DNA of 64,000 nt from Actinokineospora auranticolor (GTDB taxonomy: Bacteria; Actinomycetota; Actinomycetes; Mycobacteriales; Pseudonocardiaceae), in assembly GCF_002934265.1 (NCBI RefSeq), contig NZ_PTIX01000004.1:186001-250000 (forward strand), read 5' to 3'. The position numbers and the translations under genes were made by a program. Shown here in pieces: positions 1-9,241 of this stretch. Below the pieces are notes generated by a model that saw only the letters and a program-made list of their open reading frames with translations, did not search any database and had not been told where the DNA came from. The first letter of the stretch is position 1. Each line of letters begins with the position of its first letter.

Positions 1-602
1 CTGTTCATCCACCCGGTCATCACCGCGTCGGGCGTGGCCTGACCGGCGGCGATGTTCTCCCCGCCGCCCTTGGTGTACCCCTCGGCGCGCATCCGGTCCC
101 ACGGCGTGCGGCCGTCGGGGCTGGTGTGGTCGAAGTACCCGCGCACCGCCATGTCCTGGCTGTGCTTGCGCGCGGCGGTGGCGAGCTTGTCGTTCCACCG
201 CAGCGGTCCGCAGCCCGCCTCGGCGCGGCGGGCGTTGACGATGTCGAGTACCTGCTGCTCCTCGGGCTGACCACCGGGGACCGTGGTGGTGGGTTGAGGT
301 TTCGTGGTGGTGGGGCGCGGTTTTGTAGTCGTGGTGGTGGTCGTTGTCGGTTGGGTCGTAGTGGTAGTCGTCGGTGCGGATGTCGTCGTCGTGGTGGTCG
401 TGGGTATCGGCGGGGTGGTCGTGGGCGTGGTGGGGCGATGGGGACGGGGCTTGGTGGACGCGGGCACCGCGAAGCCCACCAGGGTGTCGCTGTCCGGTCT
501 CGCCTCCGTCTGACCCGGTGCGGCCAGCGTCAGCGCGGTGGCGGTCAGGACCGACCCCGTGGCGGCGGCGACCAGAACGGCCAGGCGGCGTCGAGCTTTC
601 AC
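1..602 (-). CDS. Secreted CAP-domain (SCP/PR1-like) protein, 3' end cut by window edge
   Basis: About 200 residues are visible, running off the left edge. The GTG at 602 opens KARRR followed by a hydrophobic stretch ending ALTLAAPGQ, a Sec signal peptide. Residues about 45-105 are a Thr/Pro-rich linker with long threonine runs. The CAP domain follows: VLDIVNARRAEAGC, then HSQDM, then GYFDHTSPDGRTP, then the signature GGGENIAAG. Actinobacterial proteins of this type are extracellular with mostly unknown activity. The gene is divergent, with a 111-bp gap, from a sigma-factor fusion that itself ends in a CAP-like domain, so shared regulation is plausible. The frame is continuous and nothing looks broken. 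Confidence 0.9.
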   Translation of the reverse strand, partial: MKARRRLAVLVAAATGSVLTATALTLAAPGQTEARPDSDTLVGFAVPASTKPRPHRPTTPTTTPPIPTTTTTTTSAPTTTTTTQPTTTTTTTTKPRPTTTKPQPTTTVPGGQPEEQQVLDIVNARRAEAGCGPLRWNDKLATAARKHSQDMAVRGYFDHTSPDGRTPWDRMRAEGYTKGGGENIAAGQATPDAVMTGWMN

Positions 603-713
603 GATCAGGAATCCCTTCGGACGGCGGACTGCTACGCCGGTTGGACGGTGGGGTTGCGCCAGGGATTACGGTCTGAGGCCCAACGAACGCGAAATTTCTC
701 CGCGGAGGCCGCC

Positions 714-2102
714 GTGCAGCCAAGCGATCCGAGCGACACCTCCCTCGCCGCGCGCGCCCGTGCGGGGGACTCCGAGGCGTTCGCGCTGCTCTACGACCGC
801 TACCGCGAGTCCGTCGCCAGGTTCCTGACCAGGCTCACCGGCGACCCGCACCTGGCCGAGGACCTGACCCAGGAGGCCTTCGTCAGCGCCATGCGGAACC
901 TGCGGTCGCTGCGCAGACCCGGGCGGTTCCGGCCGTGGCTGTTCACCATCGCCCACCGGGGTGCGCTGGATCACATACGCCGCGGCGGGCCGGTGCTGCT
1001 GCCCGACCTGCCGGAGCTGGCGGCGGGCGACGCGAGCCCGGAGGACGCCGCCGACGCGAACGAGGCCACCCGCCTGGTCTGGGACGCCGCCGCCAGCCTC
1101 GAACCCCGCCAGCTGGCCGTCCTCGAACTGACCTTGCGCGACGAGGTGACGACCGCGGAGCTGGCAGGCGCGCTGGAGGTGCGCACGGCGCACGCGGCGG
1201 TCCTGGCGCACCGGGCCCGCAGCGCCCTCGGCCACGCCGTCCGGCTGTTGCTGCTGGCCCGCAACCCCCGCCACTGCGAGCGGTTGGCCAACCTGGTCCC
1301 CGCGCGGCCGCAGCGGCTCTCGCGCGCGCAACGGGCCTCCGTCGACCGCCACCTCCGCCGCTGCCCGAACTGCCGGGCGCTGGCGAGCAGGCTCACCGCG
1401 CCCACGGCGGTCCTGTCCGCGCTGCTGGTCGCCCCGAGCCCGCGCGTGGACGACCCGGCCTGGGCGGCCATGGACACGAGTCGTCACCTCGTCCGCAAGA
1501 CGGCGGTCACCCTGACCCTCACCGTCCTGTTGACGGCCCTGGTCTCCGTAGCCCCACCCGACGCGCTCCCGCCCGAGGCCGAGTTCCCCTCGCCGACCCC
1601 GGACCTGCCCGCGGTCAGCACCTCGCGCCCGTCGACACCTACGTCCACAGTGGACTCAACCACGTCGGTCGCACCGCAACCACCCTCGTCCACCCGGGTT
1701 TCGTCCGCTTCGCCGACGACCACATCCCGCCCGGCCGTCCAGGCCGAACCGGTCCGCCTCGTGACCTCCCTCAACGCCCGCCGAACGACGTCGGGCTGCC
1801 CACCCCTGCGCGTCGACCCCCGCCTGACCGAGGCGGCCCGCTCCCACAGCGCGGCGATGATGCGCGCGGACCAGGTCACTCTCGCCCCCGAGAACGCCCC
1901 AACCCTCCAACAACGCCTGGCCGATACCGGCTACCACACCGCCGCGGGCTACTTCGTCGCCGCCACCCAAAAAACCGCCGACGAGTTGGCCCCACTCCTC
2001 CCCGAAACCCCCTACGACTGCACCACGACATCCATCGGCACAGCCCAAACCCGGGGCGGCCCCTGCGGCTACTACTGGACCGTGATCTACGCCGTCGACT
2101 GA
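714..2102 (+). CDS. ECF sigma factor fused to ZAS-like zinc motif, membrane helix and CAP-like domain
   Basis: A 462-residue protein. The GTG at 714 is chosen because GGAGG lies at 704-708 and the sigma homology starts at once. Residues about 10-90 are sigma region 2 (FALLYDRY, LAEDLTQEAF, RPWLFTIAHR) and about 115-170 a region-4-like helix-turn-helix. Residues 187-220 carry H-C followed by H213-x3-C217-x2-C220, the signature of zinc-binding anti-sigma domains. A hydrophobic helix spans about 263-282, then a Ser/Thr/Pro linker. The last 110 residues resemble a CAP core (LVTSLNARR, LTEAARSHSAAM) without the GENIA signature. The inferred topology is sigma domain inside and CAP-like sensor outside, so sigma, anti-sigma and sensor share one chain. 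Release by proteolysis is inference only. Such fused ECF proteins are rare. Confidence 0.85.
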   Translation: MQPSDPSDTSLAARARAGDSEAFALLYDRYRESVARFLTRLTGDPHLAEDLTQEAFVSAMRNLRSLRRPGRFRPWLFTIAHRGALDHIRRGGPVLLPDLPELAAGDASPEDAADANEATRLVWDAAASLEPRQLAVLELTLRDEVTTAELAGALEVRTAHAAVLAHRARSALGHAVRLLLLARNPRHCERLANLVPARPQRLSRAQRASVDRHLRRCPNCRALASRLTAPTAVLSALLVAPSPRVDDPAWAAMDTSRHLVRKTAVTLTLTVLLTALVSVAPPDALPPEAEFPSPTPDLPAVSTSRPSTPTSTVDSTTSVAPQPPSSTRVSSASPTTTSRPAVQAEPVRLVTSLNARRTTSGCPPLRVDPRLTEAARSHSAAMMRADQVTLAPENAPTLQQRLADTGYHTAAGYFVAATQKTADELAPLLPETPYDCTTTSIGTAQTRGGPCGYYWTVIYAVD

Positions 2103-2805
2103 CCCTCTCGGGCTCGGGCCACCCGACAGCGCCACGATCCCCGTTCCGCTCGCGGAAGTGGATGACCTCGCCCTGGCCGCGGTCGTCCGCGCCAAGCACG
2201 CATCGGCCGCGTTCGCGATCAAGCCGAGGCACTTAGGCCGTGTCCGGTAAGCGATTCACCTGGTGATTTGATCTTGGTGTGGTGGGTCGTGGTGAGGTGG
2301 CGGATAGGGTATGGGCGGTGATCGAGCGGCGGCCTGGAGAGCAGGCGAGCCCCTGTTCGCGCTCACTCCCGCGAGGAGTCACCCGAGGTCCGTTCTCCTG
2401 CGGCGAATCCCGGGTAGTGGGTGCGGGTGAGAGCGCGGAGGTCGCGACTTCCGCCACTCGCGCCCATCGGCAGGCGCCTACCTCGCCGCCATGGACACCA
2501 ACCTGAAATCCAACCCCGCGGTCCCATCGCCCGCGGTCGCGCGGCGAGCCGGGAACCGGCGGGGCTTCACCCACCTCAACGGCTCATCAGGCACCTGCTG
2601 TTGCCACAACGCATCAGTCGCGTTGCCGGTCGACCCAAAACAAGATCAATCGCTGGCGATCGGGACGTGGTTCTCCTCGGCGTGGGTGGTCCCTTGGTCA
2701 ATCCTGGTGGGCAGGCGGGAATTGGTGGCTGACGGGGGAATGGAATCGGGCTGGGCTCCGAAAGGTCGGCGGCGCCAGCCCGATTCGCGGTGACGAGCGG
2801 TGCGG
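2103..2805. other. Gene-free stretch with transposase debris
   Basis: No convincing intact gene lies between the sigma fusion and tex. Base composition is less GC-skewed by codon position than in the neighbours and frames are short. Around 2233-2330 the sequence resembles the start of an IS5-type element (separate entry). The remainder, roughly 2340-2800, has no product I recognise. Confidence 0.6.
2240..2330 (+). pseudogene. Relic of an IS5-type transposase 5' end
   Basis: The frame from 2279 reads MVGRGEVADRVWAVIE, which closely resembles the first residues of IS5-family transposases (M-GRGELTD-AW-RI). After about 17 residues the similarity stops, and no catalytic DDE region follows. The preceding sequence GTGTCCGGTAAGCG looks like an IS end. 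I read this as the left end of a decayed insertion. The family assignment rests on a short match only. Confidence 0.4.
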
Positions 2806-5196
2806 TTAGTTGTTCTTGTAGCCCGCGCGGCGGAGGGCGTCGGCCAGGGAGCCGGATGGGGGTGGGGTGTTGTTGGCGCGGTTTCGCTGGTTGTTGTTGC
2901 GATTGGGGGCGGGGCGCTGGGCGCGGTTGGGTTTGCCGCCGCCGCCCTGCCCCTGGGGGGACTGGGTCGGGAGCTCGTCGTCGAGGCGCAGGGTCAGGGA
3001 GATCCGCTTGCGGGGGATGTCGACGTCGAGGACCTTGACGCGGACCACGTCGCCGGACTTCACCACGTCGCGCGGGTCCTTGACGAAGTTCTTCGACAGG
3101 GCGGAAACGTGGACGAGGCCGTCCTGGTGGACACCGATGTCGACGAAGGCACCGAAGGCGGCGACGTTGGTGACGACACCCTCCAACGTCATGCCCGGCT
3201 TGAGGTCGGCGAGCTTCTCCACCCCGTCGGCGAACGTCGCCGTCTTGAACGCGGGCCGCGGGTCGCGGCCCGGCTTCTCCAGCTCGGCCAGGATGTCGGT
3301 GACCGTGGGCAACCCGAAGGTCTCGTCGACGAAGTCCGCGGGCCGGATGCCCCGCAGCGCGCGGCTGTTCCCGATCAGCGACGGCAGGTCGCCGCCGGTG
3401 TTCGCCAGGATGCGCCGGACGACGGGGTACGCCTCCGGGTGCACGCTGGACGAGTCCAGCGGGTCGTCGCCCGCCGGGATGCGGAGGAAGCCCGCGCACT
3501 GCTCGAACGCCTTCGCCCCCAGCCGGGGGACGTCCTTGAGGCCCTTGCGGGTCCGGAACGGGCCGTTCGCGTCGCGGTGCGCCACGATGTTCTCCGCCAG
3601 CCCGGCCCCGATGCCGGACACCCTGGTCAGCAGCGGTGCCGACGCGGTGTTCACGTCCACCCCGACGCCGTTCACGCAGTCCTCGACCACCGCGTCCAAC
3701 GACCGCGACAGCTTCACCTCGGACAGGTCGTGCTGGTACTGCCCGACGCCGATGGACTTCGGGTCGATCTTGACCAGCTCCGCCAGCGGGTCCTGCAGCC
3801 GCCGGGCGATGGACACCGCGCCGCGCAGGGACACGTCGAGCCCCGGCAGTTCCTGCGAAGCGTACGCCGACGCCGAGTACACCGACGCCCCCGCCTCCGA
3901 CACCACGACCTTGGTGAGCTTCAGGTCGGCGAACGCGCGCACCAGCTCACCGGCGAGCTTGTCGGTCTCCCGGGACGCCGTGCCGTTGCCGATCGCGATC
4001 AGCTCGACCCCGTGCTCGGCCGCCAACCGCCCCAGCTTCGCCAGCGACTCGTCCCACCGCTGCTGCGGCACGTGCGGGTAGATCGTGTCGGTGGCCACGA
4101 CCTTGCCCGTAGCGTCCACCACCGCGACCTTCACGCCCGTGCGGAAACCCGGGTCGAGGCCCATCGTGGTCCGCGACCCGGCGGGCGCGGCGAGCAGCAG
4201 GTCGCGCAGGTTCATCGCGAACACCCGCACCGCCTCGTCCTCGGCCGCCTGCCGCAGCCGGGACCGCAGGTCGATCCCGAGGTGGACCAGGATGCGCGTG
4301 CGCCACGCCCACCGCACCGTGTCCGACAGCCACTTGTCGCCCGGCCGCCCCTGGTCGGCCACGCCGAAGCGCTGCGCGATCGACACCTCGTACTCGCTGC
4401 GCACCGGCGGCACGGCCGCCGGGTCGGCGCCCGGGTCCGGGTCGAGGGTGAGTTCGAGGACCTCCTCCTTCTCGCCGCGCAGCATCGCGAGCACGCGGTG
4501 CGACGGCAGCTTGCCGAACGGCTCGGAGAAGTCGAAGTAGTCGGCGAACTTGGCGCCGTCCTCCTCCTTGCCCTCCCGCACCTTCGACGCCAGCACGCCC
4601 CGGTTCCACATCCGCTCGCGCAGTTCACCGATCAGGTCGGCGTCCTCGGCGAAGCGCTCGACCAGGATCGAGCGGGCGCCGTCGAGCGCGGCCGTGGCGT
4701 CCGCGACGCCCTTCTCCGCGTCGACGAACCCGGCGGCGGTCTCGCGCGGGTCCAGGCCCGGGTCGCCGATCAGCAGGTCGGCCAGCGGCGCCAGGCCCGC
4801 CTCGCGCGCGATCTGCGCCTTGGTGCGCCGCTTCGGCTTGTACGGCAGGTAGATGTCCTCCAGCCGGGCCTTCGAGTCCGCGGCCATGATCTGCGCGGTG
4901 AGCGCGTCGTCGAGCTTGCCCTGCTCGCGGATGGAGTCGAGCACCGCCGCGCGCCGCTCCTCCAGCTCGCGCAGGTAGCGCAGCCGCTCCTCCAGCGCGC
5001 GCAGCTGCGCGTCGTCGAGGGTGCCGGTGACCTCCTTGCGGTAGCGCGCGATGAACGGCACCGTCGCGCCGCCGTCCAGCAGCTCGACGGCGGCGGTCAC
5101 CTGTCGCTCCCGCACCCCGAGTTCCTCGGCGATGCGCTGGTGGATGCCCTGGGCGGGCGCCACCCGCGGCGGCGTCCCCTGAGTCGGCGCAGTCAT
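2806..5196 (-). CDS. tex: Tex, S1-domain RNA-binding transcription accessory protein
   Basis: A 796-residue protein of normal Tex length. The ATG at 5196 is preferred to the TTG just upstream. The N-terminal helical region includes [19 protein letters not shown] and the [20 protein letters not shown] block typical of Tex. The YqgF/RNase-H-like part has [17 protein letters not shown] helix-hairpin-helix section ([15 protein letters not shown]) follows, and the C-terminal S1 domain ([20 protein letters not shown]) runs from about residue 650. The tail is rich in Gly, Asn and Arg. Tex binds nucleic acids and acts with RNA polymerase and RNA turnover; its precise role in actinomycetes is unsettled. 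It is divergent from lutA. Confidence 0.96.
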   Translation of the reverse strand: MTAPTQGTPPRVAPAQGIHQRIAEELGVRERQVTAAVELLDGGATVPFIARYRKEVTGTLDDAQLRALEERLRYLRELEERRAAVLDSIREQGKLDDALTAQIMAADSKARLEDIYLPYKPKRRTKAQIAREAGLAPLADLLIGDPGLDPRETAAGFVDAEKGVADATAALDGARSILVERFAEDADLIGELRERMWNRGVLASKVREGKEEDGAKFADYFDFSEPFGKLPSHRVLAMLRGEKEEVLELTLDPDPGADPAAVPPVRSEYEVSIAQRFGVADQGRPGDKWLSDTVRWAWRTRILVHLGIDLRSRLRQAAEDEAVRVFAMNLRDLLLAAPAGSRTTMGLDPGFRTGVKVAVVDATGKVVATDTIYPHVPQQRWDESLAKLGRLAAEHGVELIAIGNGTASRETDKLAGELVRAFADLKLTKVVVSEAGASVYSASAYASQELPGLDVSLRGAVSIARRLQDPLAELVKIDPKSIGVGQYQHDLSEVKLSRSLDAVVEDCVNGVGVDVNTASAPLLTRVSGIGAGLAENIVAHRDANGPFRTRKGLKDVPRLGAKAFEQCAGFLRIPAGDDPLDSSSVHPEAYPVVRRILANTGGDLPSLIGNSRALRGIRPADFVDETFGLPTVTDILAELEKPGRDPRPAFKTATFADGVEKLADLKPGMTLEGVVTNVAAFGAFVDIGVHQDGLVHVSALSKNFVKDPRDVVKSGDVVRVKVLDVDIPRKRISLTLRLDDELPTQSPQGQGGGGKPNRAQRPAPNRNNNQRNRANNTPPPSGSLADALRRAGYKNN

Positions 5197-5281
5197 CAAA
5201 TCCCGCTTCCGCGTGGTCGGTCACTTTCCGCATCCCATTCTGGCGGACTCCGGCAAGGGGCGGGTGGCAGGGGCGGCAACC

Positions 5282-5325
5282 TGTGGACAACTTCGAAACA
5301 TGTGGACAACTCCGCCTGTGGACAA
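5282..5325. promoter_or_regulatory. Three DnaA boxes between tex and lutA
   Basis: The nonamer TGTGGACAA occurs exactly at 5282-5290, 5301-5309 and 5317-5325. Its complement TTGTCCACA is the high-GC form of the DnaA box. All three have the same orientation, with start-to-start spacings of 19 and 16 bp. They sit 76 bp upstream of the lutA start, in the divergent tex/lutA spacer. They could make either promoter DnaA-responsive or act as a small titration site. Confidence 0.75.
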
Positions 5326-5400
5326 CTTTCCGCACCAGTTGCCGAGTCGTGCGATAAAGGACGGGACCACGGACGACCAAGATCAGCGAGAGGAGGCCCG

Positions 5401-6132
5401 ATGCGCGTCGGCCTGTTCGTCACCTGCCTCATCGACACCCTGTTCCCGGGCGCGGCGCGCGGCGTCGTGCGGGTATTGGAGCGGCTCGGGCACGAGGTCG
5501 TGTTCCCGCTCGCGCAGACGTGCTGCGGCCAGCTGCACTTCAACACGGGGTACCAGCGCGAATGCGTGCCGCTCGCGCGCAAGTTCGCGGCGGACTTCGC
5601 CGGGCTCGACCACGTGGTCTCGCCGTCGGCGTCGTGCGTGGCGATGGTGCGCGAGTTCCACCCGGTGGTGGCCGCCCTCGGCGGCGGCGACTTGCCCCGG
5701 GCCGTCACGGCCACGGTCCCGCGCGTGCGCGAGTTCACCGAGTTCCTGGTGGACGTGCTCGGCGTGACCGATGTCGGCGCGGTCTTCCCGCACCGGGTGA
5801 CCTACCACCCGACCTGCCACGGCCTGCGGCTGCTCGGGCTCGGCGACCGGCCGACGGCGTTGCTGCGGTCCGTGCGCGGCCTCACCCTGCTCGACCTCCC
5901 CGACGCCGAGCAGTGCTGCGGTTTCGGCGGCACGTTCGCGCTCAAGAACGCCGACACGTCGGTGGCGATGGGTGCGGACAAGGCGCGGGCCGTGGTGGCC
6001 ACCGGGGCCGAGGTGCTGGTCGCGGTCGACAGCTCGTGCCTCATGCACGTGGGCGGGTTGTTGTCGCGGCAGCGCAGCGGGGTCCGGGTCATGCACCTGG
6101 CCGAGGTCCTGGCGAGTGAGGAGGCGCGATGA
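5401..6132 (+). CDS. lutA: LutA-type (Fe-S)-binding lactate utilisation protein
   Basis: 243 residues, ATG with GAGGAGG at 5389-5395. Two cysteine-rich CCG motifs are present: PLAQTCCGQLHFNTG near residue 40 and DAEQCCGFGGTFA near residue 172, each with the extra upstream or downstream cysteines usual for the family (TCHG, SSCLMH). These bind iron-sulfur clusters or heterodisulfide-type centres. With LutB and LutC it forms the LutABC L-lactate oxidising complex (lactate to pyruvate). The stop overlaps the next start (ATGA), so the two genes are translationally coupled. Confidence 0.93.
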   Translation: MRVGLFVTCLIDTLFPGAARGVVRVLERLGHEVVFPLAQTCCGQLHFNTGYQRECVPLARKFAADFAGLDHVVSPSASCVAMVREFHPVVAALGGGDLPRAVTATVPRVREFTEFLVDVLGVTDVGAVFPHRVTYHPTCHGLRLLGLGDRPTALLRSVRGLTLLDLPDAEQCCGFGGTFALKNADTSVAMGADKARAVVATGAEVLVAVDSSCLMHVGGLLSRQRSGVRVMHLAEVLASEEAR

Positions 6133-8306
6133 GCGTGTGGATGGGGATGCCCGCTTTCCCCGACGCGGCGCGGAAAGCGCTTGCCGACTCGCAACTGCGG
6201 GCCAACCTGCGCGCGGCCACGGGCACCATCCGGGCGAAGCGGGCCGCCGTGGTGGCCGAGCGCGCCGACTGGCCGGAGCTGCGCGCGGCGGGTCGGGCGA
6301 TCAAGGACCGCGCCCTCCGCGATCTGGACAACCACCTGTCGCTGCTCGCCGAACGCGTCACCGCCGCCGGGGGCGTGGTGCACTGGGCGCGCGACGCGGC
6401 CGAGGCGAACCGGACCGTGGTGGGGCTCGTGCGGGCGGCGGGCGCGGCCGAGGTCGTCAAGGTGAAGTCCATGGCGACGCAGGAGATCGAGCTCAACGAG
6501 GCGCTGGCCGCGGCCGGGATCGCCGCGTACGAGACCGACCTCGCCGAGCTGATCGTCCAATTGGGACACGACCGGCCGTCGCACATCCTGGTGCCCGCGA
6601 TCCACCGCAACCGGACCCAGATCCGCGACCTGTTCCGCCGGACCATGCCGGAGGCGCCCCCGGACCTGACCGACGACCCGGAGGCGCTGGCCGCCGCCGC
6701 GCGGGAGCACCTGCGGCGGAAGTTCCTCGCGGCGCGGGTGGCCGTGTCGGGGGCGAACTTCGCGGTGGCCGAGACGGGGGCGCTGGTCGTCGTCGAGTCC
6801 GAGGGCAACGGGCGGATGTGCCTGACACTGCCGGAGGTGCTGATCAGCGTGGTCGGGATCGAGAAGGTGATCCCGACGTGGACCGACCTGGAGGTGATGC
6901 TGCAACTGCTGCCGCGTTCGTCGACGGGGGAGCGGATGAACCCGTACACGTCGGTGTGGCGCGGCGTGCGCCCGGGCGACGGGCCGCGCGAGTTCCACCT
7001 GGTGCTGCTGGACAACGGCCGCACCGACGCGCTGGCCGACGAGGTGGGGCGGGACGCGCTGCGGTGCATCCGCTGCTCGGCGTGCCTGAACGTGTGCCCG
7101 GTCTACGAGCGCGCGGGCGGCCACGCGTACGGGTCGGTGTACCCGGGCCCCATCGGCGCGATCCTGACACCGCAACTGCGGGGCGTCGACGCGGACCCGG
7201 TGAGCCGGACCCTGCCGTACGCGTCGACGCTGTGCGGCGCGTGCTACGAGGTCTGCCCCGTGCTGATCGACATCCCGAGGTCGCTGGTCCACCTCCGCGC
7301 CAAGGTCGTCGACGTGCACCGCGGAACCCCCTCCGCCGAACGCGCGGCCATGACCCTCGCGGCGAAGACCTTCGCGAGCCCACGCCGATTCGCCCTGGCC
7401 CAGCGGCTGGTGCGGTTCGGCGCCCGACTGCTGCGCCGGACCCGCCTGCCCGGCCCGCACTCGGGCTGGACCGACGCAAGGGACATCCCACCCCCACCGG
7501 ACCACACCTTCCGCGAGTGGTGGGCAACGCGGACGGACACCCCGGTGGTCGACCACGCCACCCGCGAGCGGGCCCGGTTGGACAGTGGAACAGGTGCCCC
7601 TGAGAGAGACGGCCCCCGCGAGGACCATGCCCGTGGTGCTGGAGGTGAACTCGGAGCAGGCAACGACGTCGTGTTGGGGCCTGGTGGGGCCGAGGTGTTG
7701 GCGCGGGTCCGGTCGGCATTGGGGAGTGCGCGGGAGGACGTCGAGGTCCCCCGGGAGTACGCCCACGCGGTCGAGGACGACGTCGACGTCGTGGCCTTGT
7801 TCGCTGAGCGCGCCGCGGACTACCGGGCCGTCGTCCGGCGTGTGGCAGGAGATGGTGGCGGAACGGCCGCTGCCGCCGCGGTCGGCCAGGCGCTGCGCGA
7901 GTTGGGTGCGGCGTCCGTCGTAGTCCCGGACGACCTTCCCGCCGAGCTTCTCTCCCAGGTGGACGGTGTCGTCCTCCGCGACCGCGGCGACCTGACCGTC
8001 GACGCGCTGGACCGCGTCGACGCCGTGCTCACCGGGTGCGCCGTCGCCGTGGCGGAGACCGGCACCATCGTGCTCGACGCCGGGACCGGCCAGGGTCGGC
8101 GGGCGTTGAGCCTCGTGCCGGACGCGCACGTCTGCGTCGTCCGCGCCGGGCAGGTCGTCGGCACCGTGCCCGAGGCCGTGGCCGCCACCGCCGGGGCCGA
8201 CGTGCTGACCTGGGTCAGCGGCCCCTCCGCGACCAGCGACATCGAACTGCACCGGGTCGAGGGGGTGCACGGCCCACGCACGCTGGTCATCGTCTTGGTC
8301 GACTGA
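6129..8306 (+). CDS. lutBC: LutB-LutC fusion, lactate utilisation iron-sulfur protein
   Basis: 725 residues in one open frame. Residues 1 to about 475 are LutB: an N-terminal LUD domain (KVKSMATQEIELNEAL, NFAVAETGALVVVESEGN) followed by two 4Fe-4S motifs, CIRCSACLNVCPVY (about 317-330) and CGACYEVCPVL (about 372-382). Residues about 520-725 are a complete LutC/LUD domain (VLARVRSALG, AVAETGTIVLDAG, DIELHRVEGVHGPRTL). The two are normally separate proteins. Here a roughly 40-residue Gly/Arg-rich linker joins them without a stop. In-frame GTG codons at 7671 and 7695 could restart translation of a free LutC. It is coupled to lutA by a 4-bp overlap. Confidence 0.9.
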   Translation: MSVWMGMPAFPDAARKALADSQLRANLRAATGTIRAKRAAVVAERADWPELRAAGRAIKDRALRDLDNHLSLLAERVTAAGGVVHWARDAAEANRTVVGLVRAAGAAEVVKVKSMATQEIELNEALAAAGIAAYETDLAELIVQLGHDRPSHILVPAIHRNRTQIRDLFRRTMPEAPPDLTDDPEALAAAAREHLRRKFLAARVAVSGANFAVAETGALVVVESEGNGRMCLTLPEVLISVVGIEKVIPTWTDLEVMLQLLPRSSTGERMNPYTSVWRGVRPGDGPREFHLVLLDNGRTDALADEVGRDALRCIRCSACLNVCPVYERAGGHAYGSVYPGPIGAILTPQLRGVDADPVSRTLPYASTLCGACYEVCPVLIDIPRSLVHLRAKVVDVHRGTPSAERAAMTLAAKTFASPRRFALAQRLVRFGARLLRRTRLPGPHSGWTDARDIPPPPDHTFREWWATRTDTPVVDHATRERARLDSGTGAPERDGPREDHARGAGGELGAGNDVVLGPGGAEVLARVRSALGSAREDVEVPREYAHAVEDDVDVVALFAERAADYRAVVRRVAGDGGGTAAAAAVGQALRELGAASVVVPDDLPAELLSQVDGVVLRDRGDLTVDALDRVDAVLTGCAVAVAETGTIVLDAGTGQGRRALSLVPDAHVCVVRAGQVVGTVPEAVAATAGADVLTWVSGPSATSDIELHRVEGVHGPRTLVIVLVD

Positions 8307-9241
8307 CGGACGCCTCGCGACCCGGTCCAAGGGTTGCGGGACGCGGTCGATCGGGTGGATCCCCGGAGTGGATAGCGCAGTTCCCGGATTGAAGCCTGGC
8401 GGTTCCGCGACTGCCCGGGTGGTGGCCGCGCGGCGTGGCGAGATGATCGCCGGTGGACCTGGGCAGGCAGCGGCGGTTGACCTTGCCGGATCGGGTGCTG
8501 CCGGTCGCGGTCCGCCGGCGCGCGAAACCGACGATGCGTGGGATCGAGCCTGTCGCGCACCGCGGCGCACCGGCTGGTCGACCCCTCGGCCCATTGTCCG
8601 GTGTCGGCGCCACCGGCGAACCGATCTCGGTGACCGCGACCACCGCACCGTCTACTTTTGCCGGTGGCAAGCAGTGCCACCGGCGGGGCGTCCGGTCATG
8701 GCTGACGGCGGCCACCTCGGCACCCCGGTGCGATCATGTCCGGCCGGGCACTCCGCGACGGGCAGGAAACCACACCGCCGCGCCATCTGCGCCCCGGGCT
8801 GAACATGCCCCTCGTCCGCGTGAAGAACTGGAAGACCCCGCGCGACTGCCGTCGCGCACGACACTCCACCGCCACCGCCGCAGCGGGCATCGCCGTCCGC
8901 CACGACCCCGCCGGACCGACCGGACCACACCATCGGACCGCGATCACGAGTCAGTCACGAGACATCTCCCACGCGCTGTCCACAGCGGACTCGGCGCTGC
9001 TCGATCGGGTGGGTTTGGTTGCACCGCCTTGCATCGGGCCGACACCCGGTTGGCAGAGCTGGAACGGGTGAGGCATCAACGGTCCGTGGGGGATTCGCCC
9101 GTTGGCCGTCCTCCTAACGTATTCGAAGTGCCACCTGGATTGGTGGTCCGCGGTCGCGCCCATTGTCCGGGGCCGGTTCGCCCGCTAACGATCGACCGGC
9201 CGGCCATCAAGCCGGGCACCCCACCCGAATCGGAGGGATCT
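8307..9241. other. 935-bp stretch without a recognisable gene
   Basis: Several long frames exist on both strands, but their translations are Arg/Pro/Thr-rich, lack motifs and look like high-GC noise. I find no tRNA, obvious hairpin or transposase similarity. The last 100 bp must hold the promoter of the secreted VWA protein. The length is unusual for this compact region and may mark a decayed gene. Confidence 0.5.

Noticed and set aside
126..713. N-terminal extension of the sigma fusion
   Set aside because: It overlaps the divergent CAP gene and is Gly/Arg-rich; the GTG at 714 with GGAGG fits the start of the sigma domain.
5282..5325. Chromosomal origin of replication
   Set aside because: Only three boxes, no AT-rich unwinding region, and none of dnaA, dnaN or recF nearby.
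2800..5400. Very long frame opposite tex and through into lutA
   Set aside because: Antisense shadow of tex in high-GC DNA; the lutA start at 5401 has its own ribosome site.
8453..9241. Long in-frame N-terminal extension of the VWA protein
   Set aside because: The extension is Arg/Pro-rich noise; a signal peptide and a strong ribosome site place the start at 9242.
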